A stretch of DNA of 64,000 nt, taken from positions 1 through 64,000 of the forward strand of contig JAWLAT010000003.1 in NCBI GenBank assembly GCA_041395325.1, given 5' to 3'. The stretch comes from JAWLAT01 sp041395325 (GTDB lineage Bacteria; Pseudomonadota; Gammaproteobacteria; Xanthomonadales; SZUA-5). A model generated the notes under the pieces. It ran no database searches. It had not been told where the DNA came from and saw nothing but the letters and a program-made list of their open reading frames with translations. The translations under genes were made by a program, and so were the position numbers. Shown in pieces: positions 33,619-42,231 of this stretch. Within the stretch, counting starts at the first letter, position 1, and each line of letters begins with the position of its first letter.

Positions 33619-35834
33619 TGACGGCGCTGTTGCTGCAGGCCATCGCCGGGCGGGCCGAGAACGAACCGCAGGCCACTGCGCTGATCGGCGCGCAAGGGCC
33701 GTGGTCCTTCGCCGAGCTGCAGACGGCCGTGACAGTGCTGGCCGACTGGCTGTTGCCGCGCGTGCTGGATGGCGAGTCCGCGGCGCTGGCCATCGGCCTG
33801 TGGGCCGAGAACTCGCCGGAGTGGATCATTGCCGATCTGGCCCTGTGGCATTGCAGTGAGCGCCATCGTGGCTCCATCGCCGCGGTGCCGCTGCCGGGAT
33901 TCTTCTCCGCCGGACAGCTGGCGCACGTCCAGCGCAGCACCGCGATGCGCTGGCTGCTGTTGGCCGAAGACTGCGATTCGCCGCTGCCGGTGGTGGCCAG
34001 TTGGGCGACGCCGATTGCCGGACTGCGGCTGGCCCGGCTGGCCGACCCGACCGACGCCGTCGCGCCCAGCTGGGCCGCCGACACCGTCAAGATCAGTTTC
34101 ACCTCCGGCACCAGCGGTCAGCCCAAGGGCGTCTGCCTGCCGGCGGCGCTGCTCGACGAAGTCATCGGTGCGCTGGCGCGCCGGATCCAGTCGGGGCTGT
34201 CGCTGCAGACGCTGGCGCCTCATCTGAATCTGCTGCCGCTGAGCACGCTGCTGGAGAACCTAGCCGGTGTCGGCGTGCCGCTGCTGCTGGGACGTCCGGT
34301 CATCGCCTTGCCGGGTGCGGCATTGGGACTGCAGGGCAGTTCCGGCCTGGATCCGGCGCAGCTGCTCCAGGCGTTGCATCAGCACCAGCCCGGCAGCCTG
34401 ATCCTGCTGCCACAGTTGCTGCAGGTACTGGTACAGATGCGCCTGCAGGGCTTGCAGCTGCCGGAATCGCTGCGCTTTCTTGCCGTCGGCGGCGGCGTCA
34501 CCTCGGCGCAGCTGCTGGCCCAGGCCGAGAAGTTGGGCTTGCCCGTCTATCAGGGCTATGGCCTGTCCGAATGCGCTTCGGTGGTCAGTCTCAATGCCCC
34601 CGCGGCCAACCGTTGCGGCAGCGTCGGCCAGCCATTGGATCATGTCCAGGTGCGGGTCGTGGACGGTCGCATCGAAGTGCGCACCGCGGTGCCCACGCAC
34701 TATCTGGGCGACGCACCGGGCGCTGGTCCGCAGTGGCTGGACACCGGCGACCTGGGCGAGTTCGACGCAGCTGGCTTCCTCCACGTCAGTGGCCGTGCCA
34801 AGCATCTGCTGATCTCCAGCTTCGGTCGCAACATCGCGCCGGAGTGGGTGGAAAGCGAACTGGCCCTGTGCCCGGCGGTGGCCCAGGCCATCGTCATCGG
34901 CGATGCGCGGCCCTGGTGCGCGGCGCTAATCGTGCCGCGACCCGGTCAGGCCGAGGCGTTGCCCGCCCAGCTGGCCGAGCTTAATGCGCGGCTGCCGGAC
35001 TACGCGCGCATCCAGCAGTTCCGCCTGGTCCGTCCCTTCAGCCCCGCCGACGGCACCCTCACCGACAACGGCCGCCTGCGACGCGACGTGATCGCTGCGC
35101 GCGAAGCCGCCCAGATCAACGACATCTACGCATCCACTACCCATGCCCAGGAGGCCCCAATGTCCTTCTTCCAGCGCCTGCAGGCCGAAACGGCCCGCGA
35201 ACGCGACTATCTGCTCGCCTCCCCGCTGATTCGTCGTTGCCTGGATGGCGACAGCTTCACGCTGGAGGAGTACATCGCCTTCCTCAGTCAGGCCTATCAC
35301 CACGTCCGTCACACGGTGCCGCTGCTGATGGCCGCCGGCAGCCGTCTGCCGCCCGAGCAGGAGCGCTATCGCGAGGCGATCGCCGAGTACATCGAAGAGG
35401 AAATCGGCCACCAGGAATGGATCCTCAATGACATTCGCGCCTGCGGCGCCGATGCAGAGCAGGTCCGTCACAGCCAGCCGGCCTTCGCCACCGAGCTGAT
35501 GGTGTCCTATGCCTACGACGGCATCAGTCGCGGCAACCCCATGTGCTTCTTCGGCATGGTGTTCGTGCTTGAAGGCACCAGCATCAACCTGGCCACGGCG
35601 GCGGCGCAGATCATCCAGCAGCGCCTGGGCCTGCCGGACCGGGCCTTCTCCTATCTGCGCTCGCACGGCAGCCTCGACATCAAGCACATGCAGTTCTTCG
35701 AGAAGCTGATGGACAGCGTGCAGTCGGCCGACGATCAGGCGGCGATCATCCATGCGGCGCGTCGCTTCTATGTGCTGTACGCCAACATCTTCCGCGATAT
35801 CGGGGTGTCGGCCCGGCTGCAGGAGGCCGCCTGA
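33618..35834 (+). CDS. AMP-dependent acyl ligase fused to a heme-oxygenase-like diiron (TenA-type) domain
   Basis: The first 510 residues form an ANL-type adenylating enzyme (FTSGTSGQPKGVCLP near 155, YQGYGLSECASV near 315, LDTGDLGEFDAAGFLHVSGR near 375, C-terminal LTDNGRLRRD). From about residue 515 a second, all-helical domain follows (MSFFQRLQAE onward, 224 aa). It carries a possible diiron set: EEIGH (ExxH), VLEGTS (Glu) and SLDIKH (DxxH), the pattern of heme-oxygenase-like diiron oxidases such as UndA. In relatives these are often separate genes. At the junction an AGGAGG precedes an in-frame ATG (35160), so a free C-terminal protein may also be made. Ligase plus oxidase suggests modification of an activated fatty or amino acid. 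Confidence 0.85.
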   Translation: MTALLLQAIAGRAENEPQATALIGAQGPWSFAELQTAVTVLADWLLPRVLDGESAALAIGLWAENSPEWIIADLALWHCSERHRGSIAAVPLPGFFSAGQLAHVQRSTAMRWLLLAEDCDSPLPVVASWATPIAGLRLARLADPTDAVAPSWAADTVKISFTSGTSGQPKGVCLPAALLDEVIGALARRIQSGLSLQTLAPHLNLLPLSTLLENLAGVGVPLLLGRPVIALPGAALGLQGSSGLDPAQLLQALHQHQPGSLILLPQLLQVLVQMRLQGLQLPESLRFLAVGGGVTSAQLLAQAEKLGLPVYQGYGLSECASVVSLNAPAANRCGSVGQPLDHVQVRVVDGRIEVRTAVPTHYLGDAPGAGPQWLDTGDLGEFDAAGFLHVSGRAKHLLISSFGRNIAPEWVESELALCPAVAQAIVIGDARPWCAALIVPRPGQAEALPAQLAELNARLPDYARIQQFRLVRPFSPADGTLTDNGRLRRDVIAAREAAQINDIYASTTHAQEAPMSFFQRLQAETARERDYLLASPLIRRCLDGDSFTLEEYIAFLSQAYHHVRHTVPLLMAAGSRLPPEQERYREAIAEYIEEEIGHQEWILNDIRACGADAEQVRHSQPAFATELMVSYAYDGISRGNPMCFFGMVFVLEGTSINLATAAAQIIQQRLGLPDRAFSYLRSHGSLDIKHMQFFEKLMDSVQSADDQAAIIHAARRFYVLYANIFRDIGVSARLQEAA
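35149..35162 (+). promoter_or_regulatory. Internal Shine-Dalgarno and start codon inside the ligase-oxidase fusion
   Basis: AGGAGG (35149-35154) lies 5 bp before ATG 35160, exactly between the ligase and oxidase domains and in frame with both. It looks like a relic of two separate genes joined by loss of a stop codon, or a working internal start. Confidence 0.5.
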
Positions 35835-36724
35835 TGGCCAGTACCGCGGTCCCGGCCCTGCCCAGTGATCCGCTGCGCGAGCGCTGGATCCTGCTGACCG
35901 GCGCCGGTGGTGGCATTGGCCAGGCCATCGCCCGCCAGCTGGCCCAGGCCGGCGCACGACTGATTCTGGTCGGCCGCTCGCCGCAGAAGCTGGCGCAGAC
36001 GATCGCCTCACTGTCCGGCGGTGCCGAACGCCATCGGCTGCTGCCCGCCGATATCAGCACCGGCACCGGCCAGGCGCAAATCCAAAACGTCCTGCGGCAG
36101 CTGGGTCGGCCACTGGATGTGCTGATCAACTGCGCCGGAGTCAGTGATTTCGGCCTCTTTGCCCAGATCAGCCCGGAGCAACTGGCCCAGCTGGTCGCCG
36201 TCAACCTGACCGCCCCGATGCAGCTGTGCCGGCTGGCGCTCGATCATCTGCATCCCGGCCGAGGTCGGATCATCAACGTCGGCAGCACCTTCGGTGGCAT
36301 CGGCCATCCGGGCTTCGTCGGCTATTGCGCCAGCAAGTTCGGCCTGCGCGGCTTCACCCAGGCGCTGCGGCGGGAACTGTCCGACGGTCAGCTACAGGTC
36401 GCTTATCTGGCGCCACGCGCCACTCGCACCGCCCTCAACACGGCGTCGGTCGATGCACTCAACGAGGCCTTGGGCAACCGCTCCGATGCCCCTGAGCGCG
36501 TCGCGGCCGTTGTCGAATCGATGCTGCGCAGCCCGCGGATGCGTGATCAGGCGATCGGCTGGCCGGAACGGTTGTTCCTGCGCGTCAATGCGGTCCTGCC
36601 CAGCCTGGTTGACGGCGCCCTGCGCAAGCAGCTGGGCGTCATCCGTGCCCATGCCAGCGGCACGTCTCCTGCGGCGGCGGTGACCGCCGTTCCTTCCACG
36701 CAAGTCAGAGAGAAACAAGCATGA
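35834..36724 (+). CDS. Short-chain dehydrogenase/reductase
   Basis: This 296-aa SDR uses NAD(P)H to reduce or oxidise a carbonyl. It has the Rossmann motif TGAGGGIGQ near residue 21, NCAGVSDF near 98, and catalytic Ser with YCASK (Tyr-x-x-x-Lys) near 165-169. A hydrophobic C-terminal segment (ERLFLRVNAVLPSLV) could touch the membrane. The ATG overlaps the stop of the fusion gene (TGATG), so it belongs to the same coupled operon and probably acts on the product of the ligase/oxidase. Confidence 0.9.
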   Translation: MASTAVPALPSDPLRERWILLTGAGGGIGQAIARQLAQAGARLILVGRSPQKLAQTIASLSGGAERHRLLPADISTGTGQAQIQNVLRQLGRPLDVLINCAGVSDFGLFAQISPEQLAQLVAVNLTAPMQLCRLALDHLHPGRGRIINVGSTFGGIGHPGFVGYCASKFGLRGFTQALRRELSDGQLQVAYLAPRATRTALNTASVDALNEALGNRSDAPERVAAVVESMLRSPRMRDQAIGWPERLFLRVNAVLPSLVDGALRKQLGVIRAHASGTSPAAAVTAVPSTQVREKQA

Positions 36725-37356
36725 ATCGCTCGATCTGGATCGCCTGCCTGGCGCTGGGATTGCCCCTGACCGTTCAGGCCAACGAAGCCGAGGACATTGG
36801 CCATCTGCAGACCCGCTGGGCCGAGGTCAACTATCAACTGCCCGAAAAGGACAAGGTCAAGGCCTTCGAAGCGCTGGCCGGCGAAGCCGAGAAGCTGCGC
36901 GAGGCGCACCCGGGCATGCCGTCCTATCTGATCTGGGAAGGCATCATCCGCTCCACCTATGCCGGCGCCAAGGGCGGCATGGGCGCACTGGGGGAAGTGA
37001 AGAAGGCCAAGGTGCTGTTTGAACAGGCCATCGCCATCGAACCAGGTGCGATGTCGGGTTCGGCGCTGACCTCGCTGGGCTCGCTGTATTACCAGGTCCC
37101 TGGCTGGCCGATCGGTTTTGGTGACGATGACGAAGCGCTCAAGCTGTTGCAGCAGGGCCTCAGCTACAATCCGGATGGCATCGATTCGAACTACTTCTAC
37201 GCCGACTATCTGCTGGAGGAGAAGAAGTATCGCGAGGCCAAGGTGGCCTTCGAAAAGGCGCTGGCGGCACCTGCGCGTCCGGGCCGGGAATCGGCCGATG
37301 CAGGCCGTCGGCAGGAGATCAACGCCAAGCTGGCGATCGTTCAGCGCAAGCTCTGA
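36721..37356 (+). CDS. Periplasmic TPR-repeat protein
   Basis: This 211-aa protein has a signal peptide (MNRSIWIACLALGLPLTVQA) and helical repeats consistent with TPRs (about residues 85-205; AKVLFEQAIAIEPGA, ALKLLQQGLSYNPDG, AKVAFEKALAAP). It resembles periplasmic TatT-like TPR proteins. The start overlaps the SDR stop as ATGA, so it is translated with the hemolysin-ligase-SDR genes. It may bind the pathway product or an envelope partner. Confidence 0.8.
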   Translation: MNRSIWIACLALGLPLTVQANEAEDIGHLQTRWAEVNYQLPEKDKVKAFEALAGEAEKLREAHPGMPSYLIWEGIIRSTYAGAKGGMGALGEVKKAKVLFEQAIAIEPGAMSGSALTSLGSLYYQVPGWPIGFGDDDEALKLLQQGLSYNPDGIDSNYFYADYLLEEKKYREAKVAFEKALAAPARPGRESADAGRRQEINAKLAIVQRKL

Positions 37357-37410
37357 GCGGCGCGCGACCGACCGGCTTTGCGGCTTGAGGGGTAAGCCCC
37401 CCGGAGTGTC

Positions 37411-38073
37411 ATGCGGGTATTGCTGGTCGAGGATGATGGGCTGATCGCCGACGGCATCGTCGAAGCCTTGCGCGGCGCCGGCATGGTGGTGAACTGGCTG
37501 GCCCAGGGCCAGCCGGCACTGCAGGCGCTGCGCAGCGATCCGCCCGACATCCTGGTGCTCGATCTGGGACTGCCGGACATCGATGGCATGGAGCTGCTGC
37601 GCCAGGCCAAGCGCCTTGCGCCGGAACTGCAGGTGCTGGTGCTGACCGCCCGCGACAGCACCGAGGCGAAGGTGCAGGGACTGGACCTGGGTGCCGACGA
37701 CTACCTCACCAAGCCTTTCGCCCGGGCCGAGCTGCTGGCTCGCCTGCGGGTGCTGGAACGGCGACTGGGCAACAACGTCGGCACCGCCTTGATCGAGGTC
37801 GGGCCGCTGCAACTCGACACCCGGCACCTGCAGGCCTCCCTCGATGGCGAGCCGCTGACGCTGTCCCGGCGCGAGTACATGCTGCTGAAGGCGCTGGTCG
37901 AGAATGCCGGCGTGATCCAGACCCGCGATGCACTGGAAACGCGACTGTATGGCTGGGGTGAGGAGGTGGCCAGCAACGCCATCGAGGTGCACATCCACCA
38001 TCTGCGGCGCAAATTGCCGGCCAACTTCATCAAGACCCTGCGCGGCATTGGCTATCTGGTGCCGAAGCCTTGA
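37411..38073 (+). CDS. OmpR-family response regulator
   Basis: The 220-aa protein has a receiver domain (acidic EDD at 7-9, phosphoacceptor Asp in LVLDLGLPDIDG near 51, conserved Lys in LTKPF) and a C-terminal winged helix (LSRREYMLLKALVENAG, NAIEVHIHHLRRKL). It is QseB/PmrA-like. It starts 54 bp after the TPR gene and overlaps its kinase gene. Regulation of the iron-transport genes downstream is likely from context. Confidence 0.92.
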   Translation: MRVLLVEDDGLIADGIVEALRGAGMVVNWLAQGQPALQALRSDPPDILVLDLGLPDIDGMELLRQAKRLAPELQVLVLTARDSTEAKVQGLDLGADDYLTKPFARAELLARLRVLERRLGNNVGTALIEVGPLQLDTRHLQASLDGEPLTLSRREYMLLKALVENAGVIQTRDALETRLYGWGEEVASNAIEVHIHHLRRKLPANFIKTLRGIGYLVPKP

Positions 38074-39458
38074 AGTCGATCCGCGTCTTCCTGACGGTGA
38101 CGCTGCTGGCCATCGTGACGCTGGTCAATTTTGCCGCCGCGCTGCGCGGCTATCAGGCCAGCATGGTCGAGGCCGAGGCGCTGTTGAATCAGCGCATGAC
38201 CCAGCAGTTCGAACTGCTCGACCTGAGCCTGCCGACGCTGGCCGAATGGGCCGAACGCCCCAGCCGAGGCACCACCCGCATCGAACGCAGCGTCGGACTG
38301 GAATTCCAGTGGATGGATGCCGAGCGACAGGTGCTGATGCGCAGCCAGGGCGCACCGGCCGAGCATGTGATCGAACATGACCCGGGCTTCGGCAAGGCCA
38401 ACTTCGGCGGCTATCGCTGGCATGTGCTGCTGGCCGAACGACGCGGCGAGCAGGGCTGGATGCTGCTGGCCGAGCGCGACGACGAACGCTATCGCGTCGC
38501 CGAATCGGTGATCGTGCCAGCGGTGCTGCCGATGGTGCTGGCGGTGCCGGTGCTGGCGCTGGTGATCTGGTCCCTGCTGGGCTTTGGCTTGCGCCCGATC
38601 CGGCGACTGGCCGGCGATCTGGAGCAGCGCGAGGCCAGCGATCTGCGACCGCTGTCGGCGCAGGCGCTGCCGGCCGAGTTGCAGCGGCTGGCGCAGTCGG
38701 CCAATTCGTTGCTACGACGGCTGGAGGCTGCCTTTGAGCGCGAGAAGCGCTTCGCTGCCGATGCCGCGCACGAGCTGCGCTCACCGATCGCGGCATTGCG
38801 CATCCAGGTCGAGAATCTGGCGCTGCGCGCGCCCGAGCACAGCGCGGCCGTGGACAAGCTGCATCAAGGCATCGAGCGGATGCAGCATCTGGTCGATCAG
38901 ATCCTGATCCTGAGCCGCCTGGCGCCCGACCAGGTCGGTGGCGTGCGCTGCCGCTTTCGACCAGTCAATGTCGCCGCGCTGGCGCGCCAGCTGATTGCCG
39001 AACAGTCCGAATTGCTGGCCGACAAGGCACTGGACATCGCCTACGAAGGGGGCGAGGACTGGGCCCTGGGCGATCCGGAAGGGCTGGCGGCATTGCTGCG
39101 CAATCTGCTCGACAATGCGATGAAGTACACGCCCTGCGAGGGCCGCATCCGGGTGTCCAGCGAGCGCCGTGGGGAATGGCTGTACCTGCGGGTGATCGAC
39201 AATGGCCCGGGCATTCCGGCCGAGCAGCGCGAACGGGTTTTTGATCGCTTCTATCGCGTCGGCGGCGATCGCCATCTGTCCGGTGTCAGCGGTTGCGGCC
39301 TGGGCTTGTCGATCGTGCGTCAGGTCATCGATCTGCATCAGGGCAGCATCGAGTTCTGTGATGCGCCGGAGGGCCAGGGTCTGCAGGTCGTCGTTTGTCT
39401 GCCAGCGGCTGGCGCGCCATCGAAGGGGCAGGAAGGGGGAAGACATGAGGCGCAGTGA
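38070..39458 (+). CDS. Sensor histidine kinase, partner of the OmpR-type regulator
   Basis: The 462-aa inner-membrane kinase has an N-terminal helix (FLTVTLLAIVTLVNFAAAL), a periplasmic sensor of about 120 residues, a second helix (VLPMVLAVPVLALVIWSLLGF), HAMP, a HisKA domain with DAAHELRSPIAAL, and HATPase motifs NLLDNAMKYTP, DNGPGIP and GCGLGLSIV. The start is TTG 38070, overlapping the regulator's stop as TTGA. The sensor signal is unknown; a QseC/PmrB-like metal or cation signal fits the genes that follow. Confidence 0.9.
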   Translation: MKSIRVFLTVTLLAIVTLVNFAAALRGYQASMVEAEALLNQRMTQQFELLDLSLPTLAEWAERPSRGTTRIERSVGLEFQWMDAERQVLMRSQGAPAEHVIEHDPGFGKANFGGYRWHVLLAERRGEQGWMLLAERDDERYRVAESVIVPAVLPMVLAVPVLALVIWSLLGFGLRPIRRLAGDLEQREASDLRPLSAQALPAELQRLAQSANSLLRRLEAAFEREKRFAADAAHELRSPIAALRIQVENLALRAPEHSAAVDKLHQGIERMQHLVDQILILSRLAPDQVGGVRCRFRPVNVAALARQLIAEQSELLADKALDIAYEGGEDWALGDPEGLAALLRNLLDNAMKYTPCEGRIRVSSERRGEWLYLRVIDNGPGIPAEQRERVFDRFYRVGGDRHLSGVSGCGLGLSIVRQVIDLHQGSIEFCDAPEGQGLQVVVCLPAAGAPSKGQEGGRHEAQ

Positions 39459-39783
39459 TTGGTGGCGCTACGGGCTTGTTGGCGGGCTGCTGTGGCCGCT
39501 GGCGGCTCTGGGCGAGGTGCCGACCTTCGAGATCGACATCCGCAACCACCTGTTCGAGCCGGCCGAGTTGAGCATTCCGGCCAATACCAAGGTCAAGCTG
39601 ATCGTCAACAACCGCGATGCCACGCCGGAGGAATTCGAGAGCTACGAGCTCAATCGCGAGAAGGTGATCATGGGCGGCGCCCGCGCGATCATCTTCGTCG
39701 GCCCGCTGCAGCCAGGGGTCTATCCCTTCTTCGGCGAGTTCAATCCGAAGACGGCGCAGGGCACGATCCGGGTGGAGCCCTGA
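39445..39783 (+). CDS. Periplasmic cupredoxin-like protein
   Basis: This 112-aa protein has a signal peptide (YGLVGGLLWPLAALG) and a single cupredoxin-like beta-barrel (FEIDIRNHLFEPAELSIPANTKVKLIVNN ... PGVYPFFGEFNPKTAQG). It has no Cys, so the classic type 1 copper site is missing, as in the cupredoxin domains that accompany iron permeases. It starts 14 bp inside the kinase gene and lies 1 bp before FTR1. Delivery or oxidation of periplasmic iron for the permease is the likely role. Confidence 0.85.
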   Translation: MRRSDWWRYGLVGGLLWPLAALGEVPTFEIDIRNHLFEPAELSIPANTKVKLIVNNRDATPEEFESYELNREKVIMGGARAIIFVGPLQPGVYPFFGEFNPKTAQGTIRVEP

Positions 39784-39784
39784 G

Positions 39785-40606
39785 ATGCTCGACGCCGTCC
39801 TGCTGGTTCTGCGCGAGGTGCTGGAAGCGGCGCTGTTCATCAGCATCCTGCTGGCGCTGTGTCGCAAGCTGGCGCTGCCCGTCGCCTGGGTCTGGCCAGC
39901 CGTGCTCTGCGGGCTGTTGGGCTCCTGGCTGCTCAGCCACTATGCCGCGGCCATCGGCGAAGCCTTCGATGGCTCCGGTCAGGAGCGGGTCAATGCGCTG
40001 CTGTACTTGCTGGCGATCGGCTGCTTCGTGCTGATCGACATCGTGCTGGTGCGCGACTGGCGACTGGCGCTGCAGCAGCCCGGCGATGCGCCTGCGCGCG
40101 CGGCCCCGTTGCTGTGCACGCTGTTCGGCTTGATCGTGGCGGCCTCGATGGCCCGCGAGGGGTCGGAGGTGTGGATCTATCTGTCGGCCTTCGTCGGCCA
40201 GCGTGATGCCTTGCTGGGCGCCCTGATGGGCGGGCTGATCGGCGCCGGTCTGGGCGTCAGTATCGGCGTGCTGGTCTATTACCTGTTCAGCTTCCAGCCG
40301 CGGCGCTGGTTTCTGCCGTTGTATCTGCTGCTGGCGGCGCTGGTCGCCGGTGGCTTGTCGATGCAGTTCGCCAAGCAGCTGATGCAGATGGGCTGGCTGG
40401 ATTCGGGCAACGCCGTCTGGGACAGCGGCTGGCTGGTCGACGAACGCGGCTGGTTCGGCCAGTTCCTGCATGCGGCTTTCGGCTACGACGCCAACCCGGA
40501 CCTGACCCAGGTGCTGTGCTACCTCGCCGTGCTGATCCTGATCAGTGTGGGCGGTGCTCTGCGCTGGTGGCGGCATGGACTCTCACAGAAGGACCTCAGG
40601 ACATGA
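39785..40606 (+). CDS. FTR1-family iron permease
   Basis: This 273-aa inner-membrane protein, with about seven helices, imports iron. Two REXXE iron-binding motifs are seen: REVLE near residue 10 and REGSE near residue 122. With the cupredoxin-like protein it forms an EfeU/FtrABC-type system, although no EfeO M75 domain or EfeB peroxidase gene is present. The stop overlaps the next start as ATGA. Confidence 0.92.
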   Translation: MLDAVLLVLREVLEAALFISILLALCRKLALPVAWVWPAVLCGLLGSWLLSHYAAAIGEAFDGSGQERVNALLYLLAIGCFVLIDIVLVRDWRLALQQPGDAPARAAPLLCTLFGLIVAASMAREGSEVWIYLSAFVGQRDALLGALMGGLIGAGLGVSIGVLVYYLFSFQPRRWFLPLYLLLAALVAGGLSMQFAKQLMQMGWLDSGNAVWDSGWLVDERGWFGQFLHAAFGYDANPDLTQVLCYLAVLILISVGGALRWWRHGLSQKDLRT

Positions 40607-41301
40607 TCAAGGCCCTGCGCTGGCCGACCGCCCTGTTGCTGCTCGGGCTCTCCGGCATCGCCACGGCGGAGATTCGCGGCATCTACCACCCCTACGTCAA
40701 TCAGGGGGAGCGGGAGCTGGAATACCAGTTGCTCTGGCGCGGCGATGGTGAAACCCCCAGCAATCTGCAACAGATCAGTTTTGGCTACGGCTGGACCGAC
40801 CGCTTTGCCACCGAGATCTATCTGCTGACCGAATCGGTACACCGCCAGAACCGGCGCAGCCGCGGCTTTGAGTTGGAGGCACTGTGGCAGCTGACCGAGC
40901 AGGGCGAGTACTGGGCCGACTGGGGCCTGCTGCTGGAAGCCGAGGCCGATCGCGCCGGGACCGAGCGCGAAGTCGCCGTCAGCCTGCTGCTGGAGAAGGA
41001 GCTGGCGCAGCGCTGGGTCGGTACGGTCAATGCCCAGCTCGAGTACGAGTTCGGTGACGACATCGACAACGAGATCGAGACCGCGCTGCGGGCACAGCTG
41101 CGCTATCTGCACTCACCGGCACTGGAGCCGGCACTGGATCTCTATCTGGATGATCAGGACTACGCCATCGGCCCCACCTTGCTGGGTGCGCACCGACTGG
41201 CGCCGGGACGGCAACTGCGCTGGGAACTCGGCCTGCCCATCGGACTGAACGACCGGACCCCCGACGTGGGTGTACGCCTGAGTCTGGAGCTGGAGTTCTG
41301 A
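40603..41301 (+). CDS. Outer-membrane beta-barrel-type protein of the iron operon
   Basis: The 232-aa protein has a signal peptide (ALRWPTALLLLGLSGIATA) and alternating hydrophobic strands through to a C-terminal Phe (VGVRLSLELEF), the usual ending of outer-membrane barrels. Being translationally coupled to FTR1, it may be a pore for iron entry or an envelope scaffold. I recognise no named family. A small hairpin (AGCCG-CTTC-CGGCT, 41301-41314) directly follows. Confidence 0.7.
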   Translation: MIKALRWPTALLLLGLSGIATAEIRGIYHPYVNQGERELEYQLLWRGDGETPSNLQQISFGYGWTDRFATEIYLLTESVHRQNRRSRGFELEALWQLTEQGEYWADWGLLLEAEADRAGTEREVAVSLLLEKELAQRWVGTVNAQLEYEFGDDIDNEIETALRAQLRYLHSPALEPALDLYLDDQDYAIGPTLLGAHRLAPGRQLRWELGLPIGLNDRTPDVGVRLSLELEF

Positions 41302-41320
41302 GCCGCTTCCGGCTGCGGAC

Positions 41321-41572
41321 TCAGCCCTTGCTGCTGCCAGCGACCTTCTGCGCCAGCTCCTGCAGACGGGCGCGCAAGGCATCGTCGACTTCCTCGGGCT
41401 GGATCCGGGCGATGATGCCGCGCAGCACGCGGATCTCGTCCTGATCGATCACACCGTCGCGCTCGGCCAGCGCAATCAGGCGTCCCAGTTCGTCGGCGTC
41501 CAGACGGCCGTCATCGGCAAAGCAATTGATGGCTTCGACGCTCAGCGCCAGGTGACCTTTCAGCTCGCTCAT
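41321..41572 (-). CDS. Small acidic TerB/EF-hand-like helical protein
   Basis: This 83-aa cytoplasmic protein is helical, with DDGRLDADELGRLIALAERDGVIDQDEIRVL, which looks like paired EF-hand or TerB-like acidic loops. A metal-binding role is possible but untested. ATG 41572 is favoured because GGAG lies 9 bp upstream; ATG 41578 is two codons earlier. It is followed by the end of the convergent iron operon. Confidence 0.6.
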   Translation of the reverse strand: MSELKGHLALSVEAINCFADDGRLDADELGRLIALAERDGVIDQDEIRVLRGIIARIQPEEVDDALRARLQELAQKVAGSSKG

Positions 41573-41639
41573 GGGCATGGACTCCGCAACGGCAACCGGC
41601 CCGGTGCAGCGTACCGGACAGGGTCACCAGGCTAGACGA

Positions 41640-41966
41640 TCAAAGTGCGCGGTCGATGAACTGACTGAGCTGGGTCTTGCTCACCGCGCCGATCTGGGTC
41701 GAATGGACCTGCCCATTCTTGAAGATCATGAACGTTGGCAGGCCGCGCACCTTATACTGCGCCGCGACCGCCGGTGAGGCCTCGACATTGACCTTGGCCA
41801 CACGCAGGCGCTCGCCGTATTGATCGGCCAGATCGTGCAACACCGGTTCGATGCGTTTGCAGGGTTCGCACCACTCGGCCCAGAAATCCACCAGCACCGG
41901 TTCGGCGCTCGCCAGTACTTCATGCTCGAAGTCGGCGTCGCCGACGTGGTTGACGCGATCGCTCAC
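41640..41966 (-). CDS. trxA: Thioredoxin with a WCEPC active site
   Basis: This 108-aa protein is the length of thioredoxin 1 and keeps its landmarks: DFWAEWC near residues 27-33, the cis-Pro loop RGLPTFMIF near 75, and FKNGQ. The usual WCGPC is WCEPC here (Glu 34). Codons at the site read TGC GAA CCC TGC, so the change is not an annotation artefact. Glu between the cysteines should shift redox potential and partner choice. It diverges from rhlB. Confidence 0.93.
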   Translation of the reverse strand: MSDRVNHVGDADFEHEVLASAEPVLVDFWAEWCEPCKRIEPVLHDLADQYGERLRVAKVNVEASPAVAAQYKVRGLPTFMIFKNGQVHSTQIGAVSKTQLSQFIDRAL

Positions 41967-42231
41967 GATGGTACCCCGCTATAAAATCAATGAATAAGCT
42001 ACACTTGCTAGAAACCGACTCAAGTTGCAGGATGCACTGGGTCGGACTGGCGGCATGCACGGCCAGGATGCTTTCCCGGGATGCGCTCCGGGGTCACCCT
42101 TGGGTGGGGGCAAGTTTGGTCGCAAAATCGGTTGAGGGTCAATCCGCAGACCGTTCGCATGTCCACTCCCCGTATAAGCCCCGGGGTCAACGCCAGGCGC
42201 ATCGCCAGATGGCCGCGGGGCTGGAAAAAGC

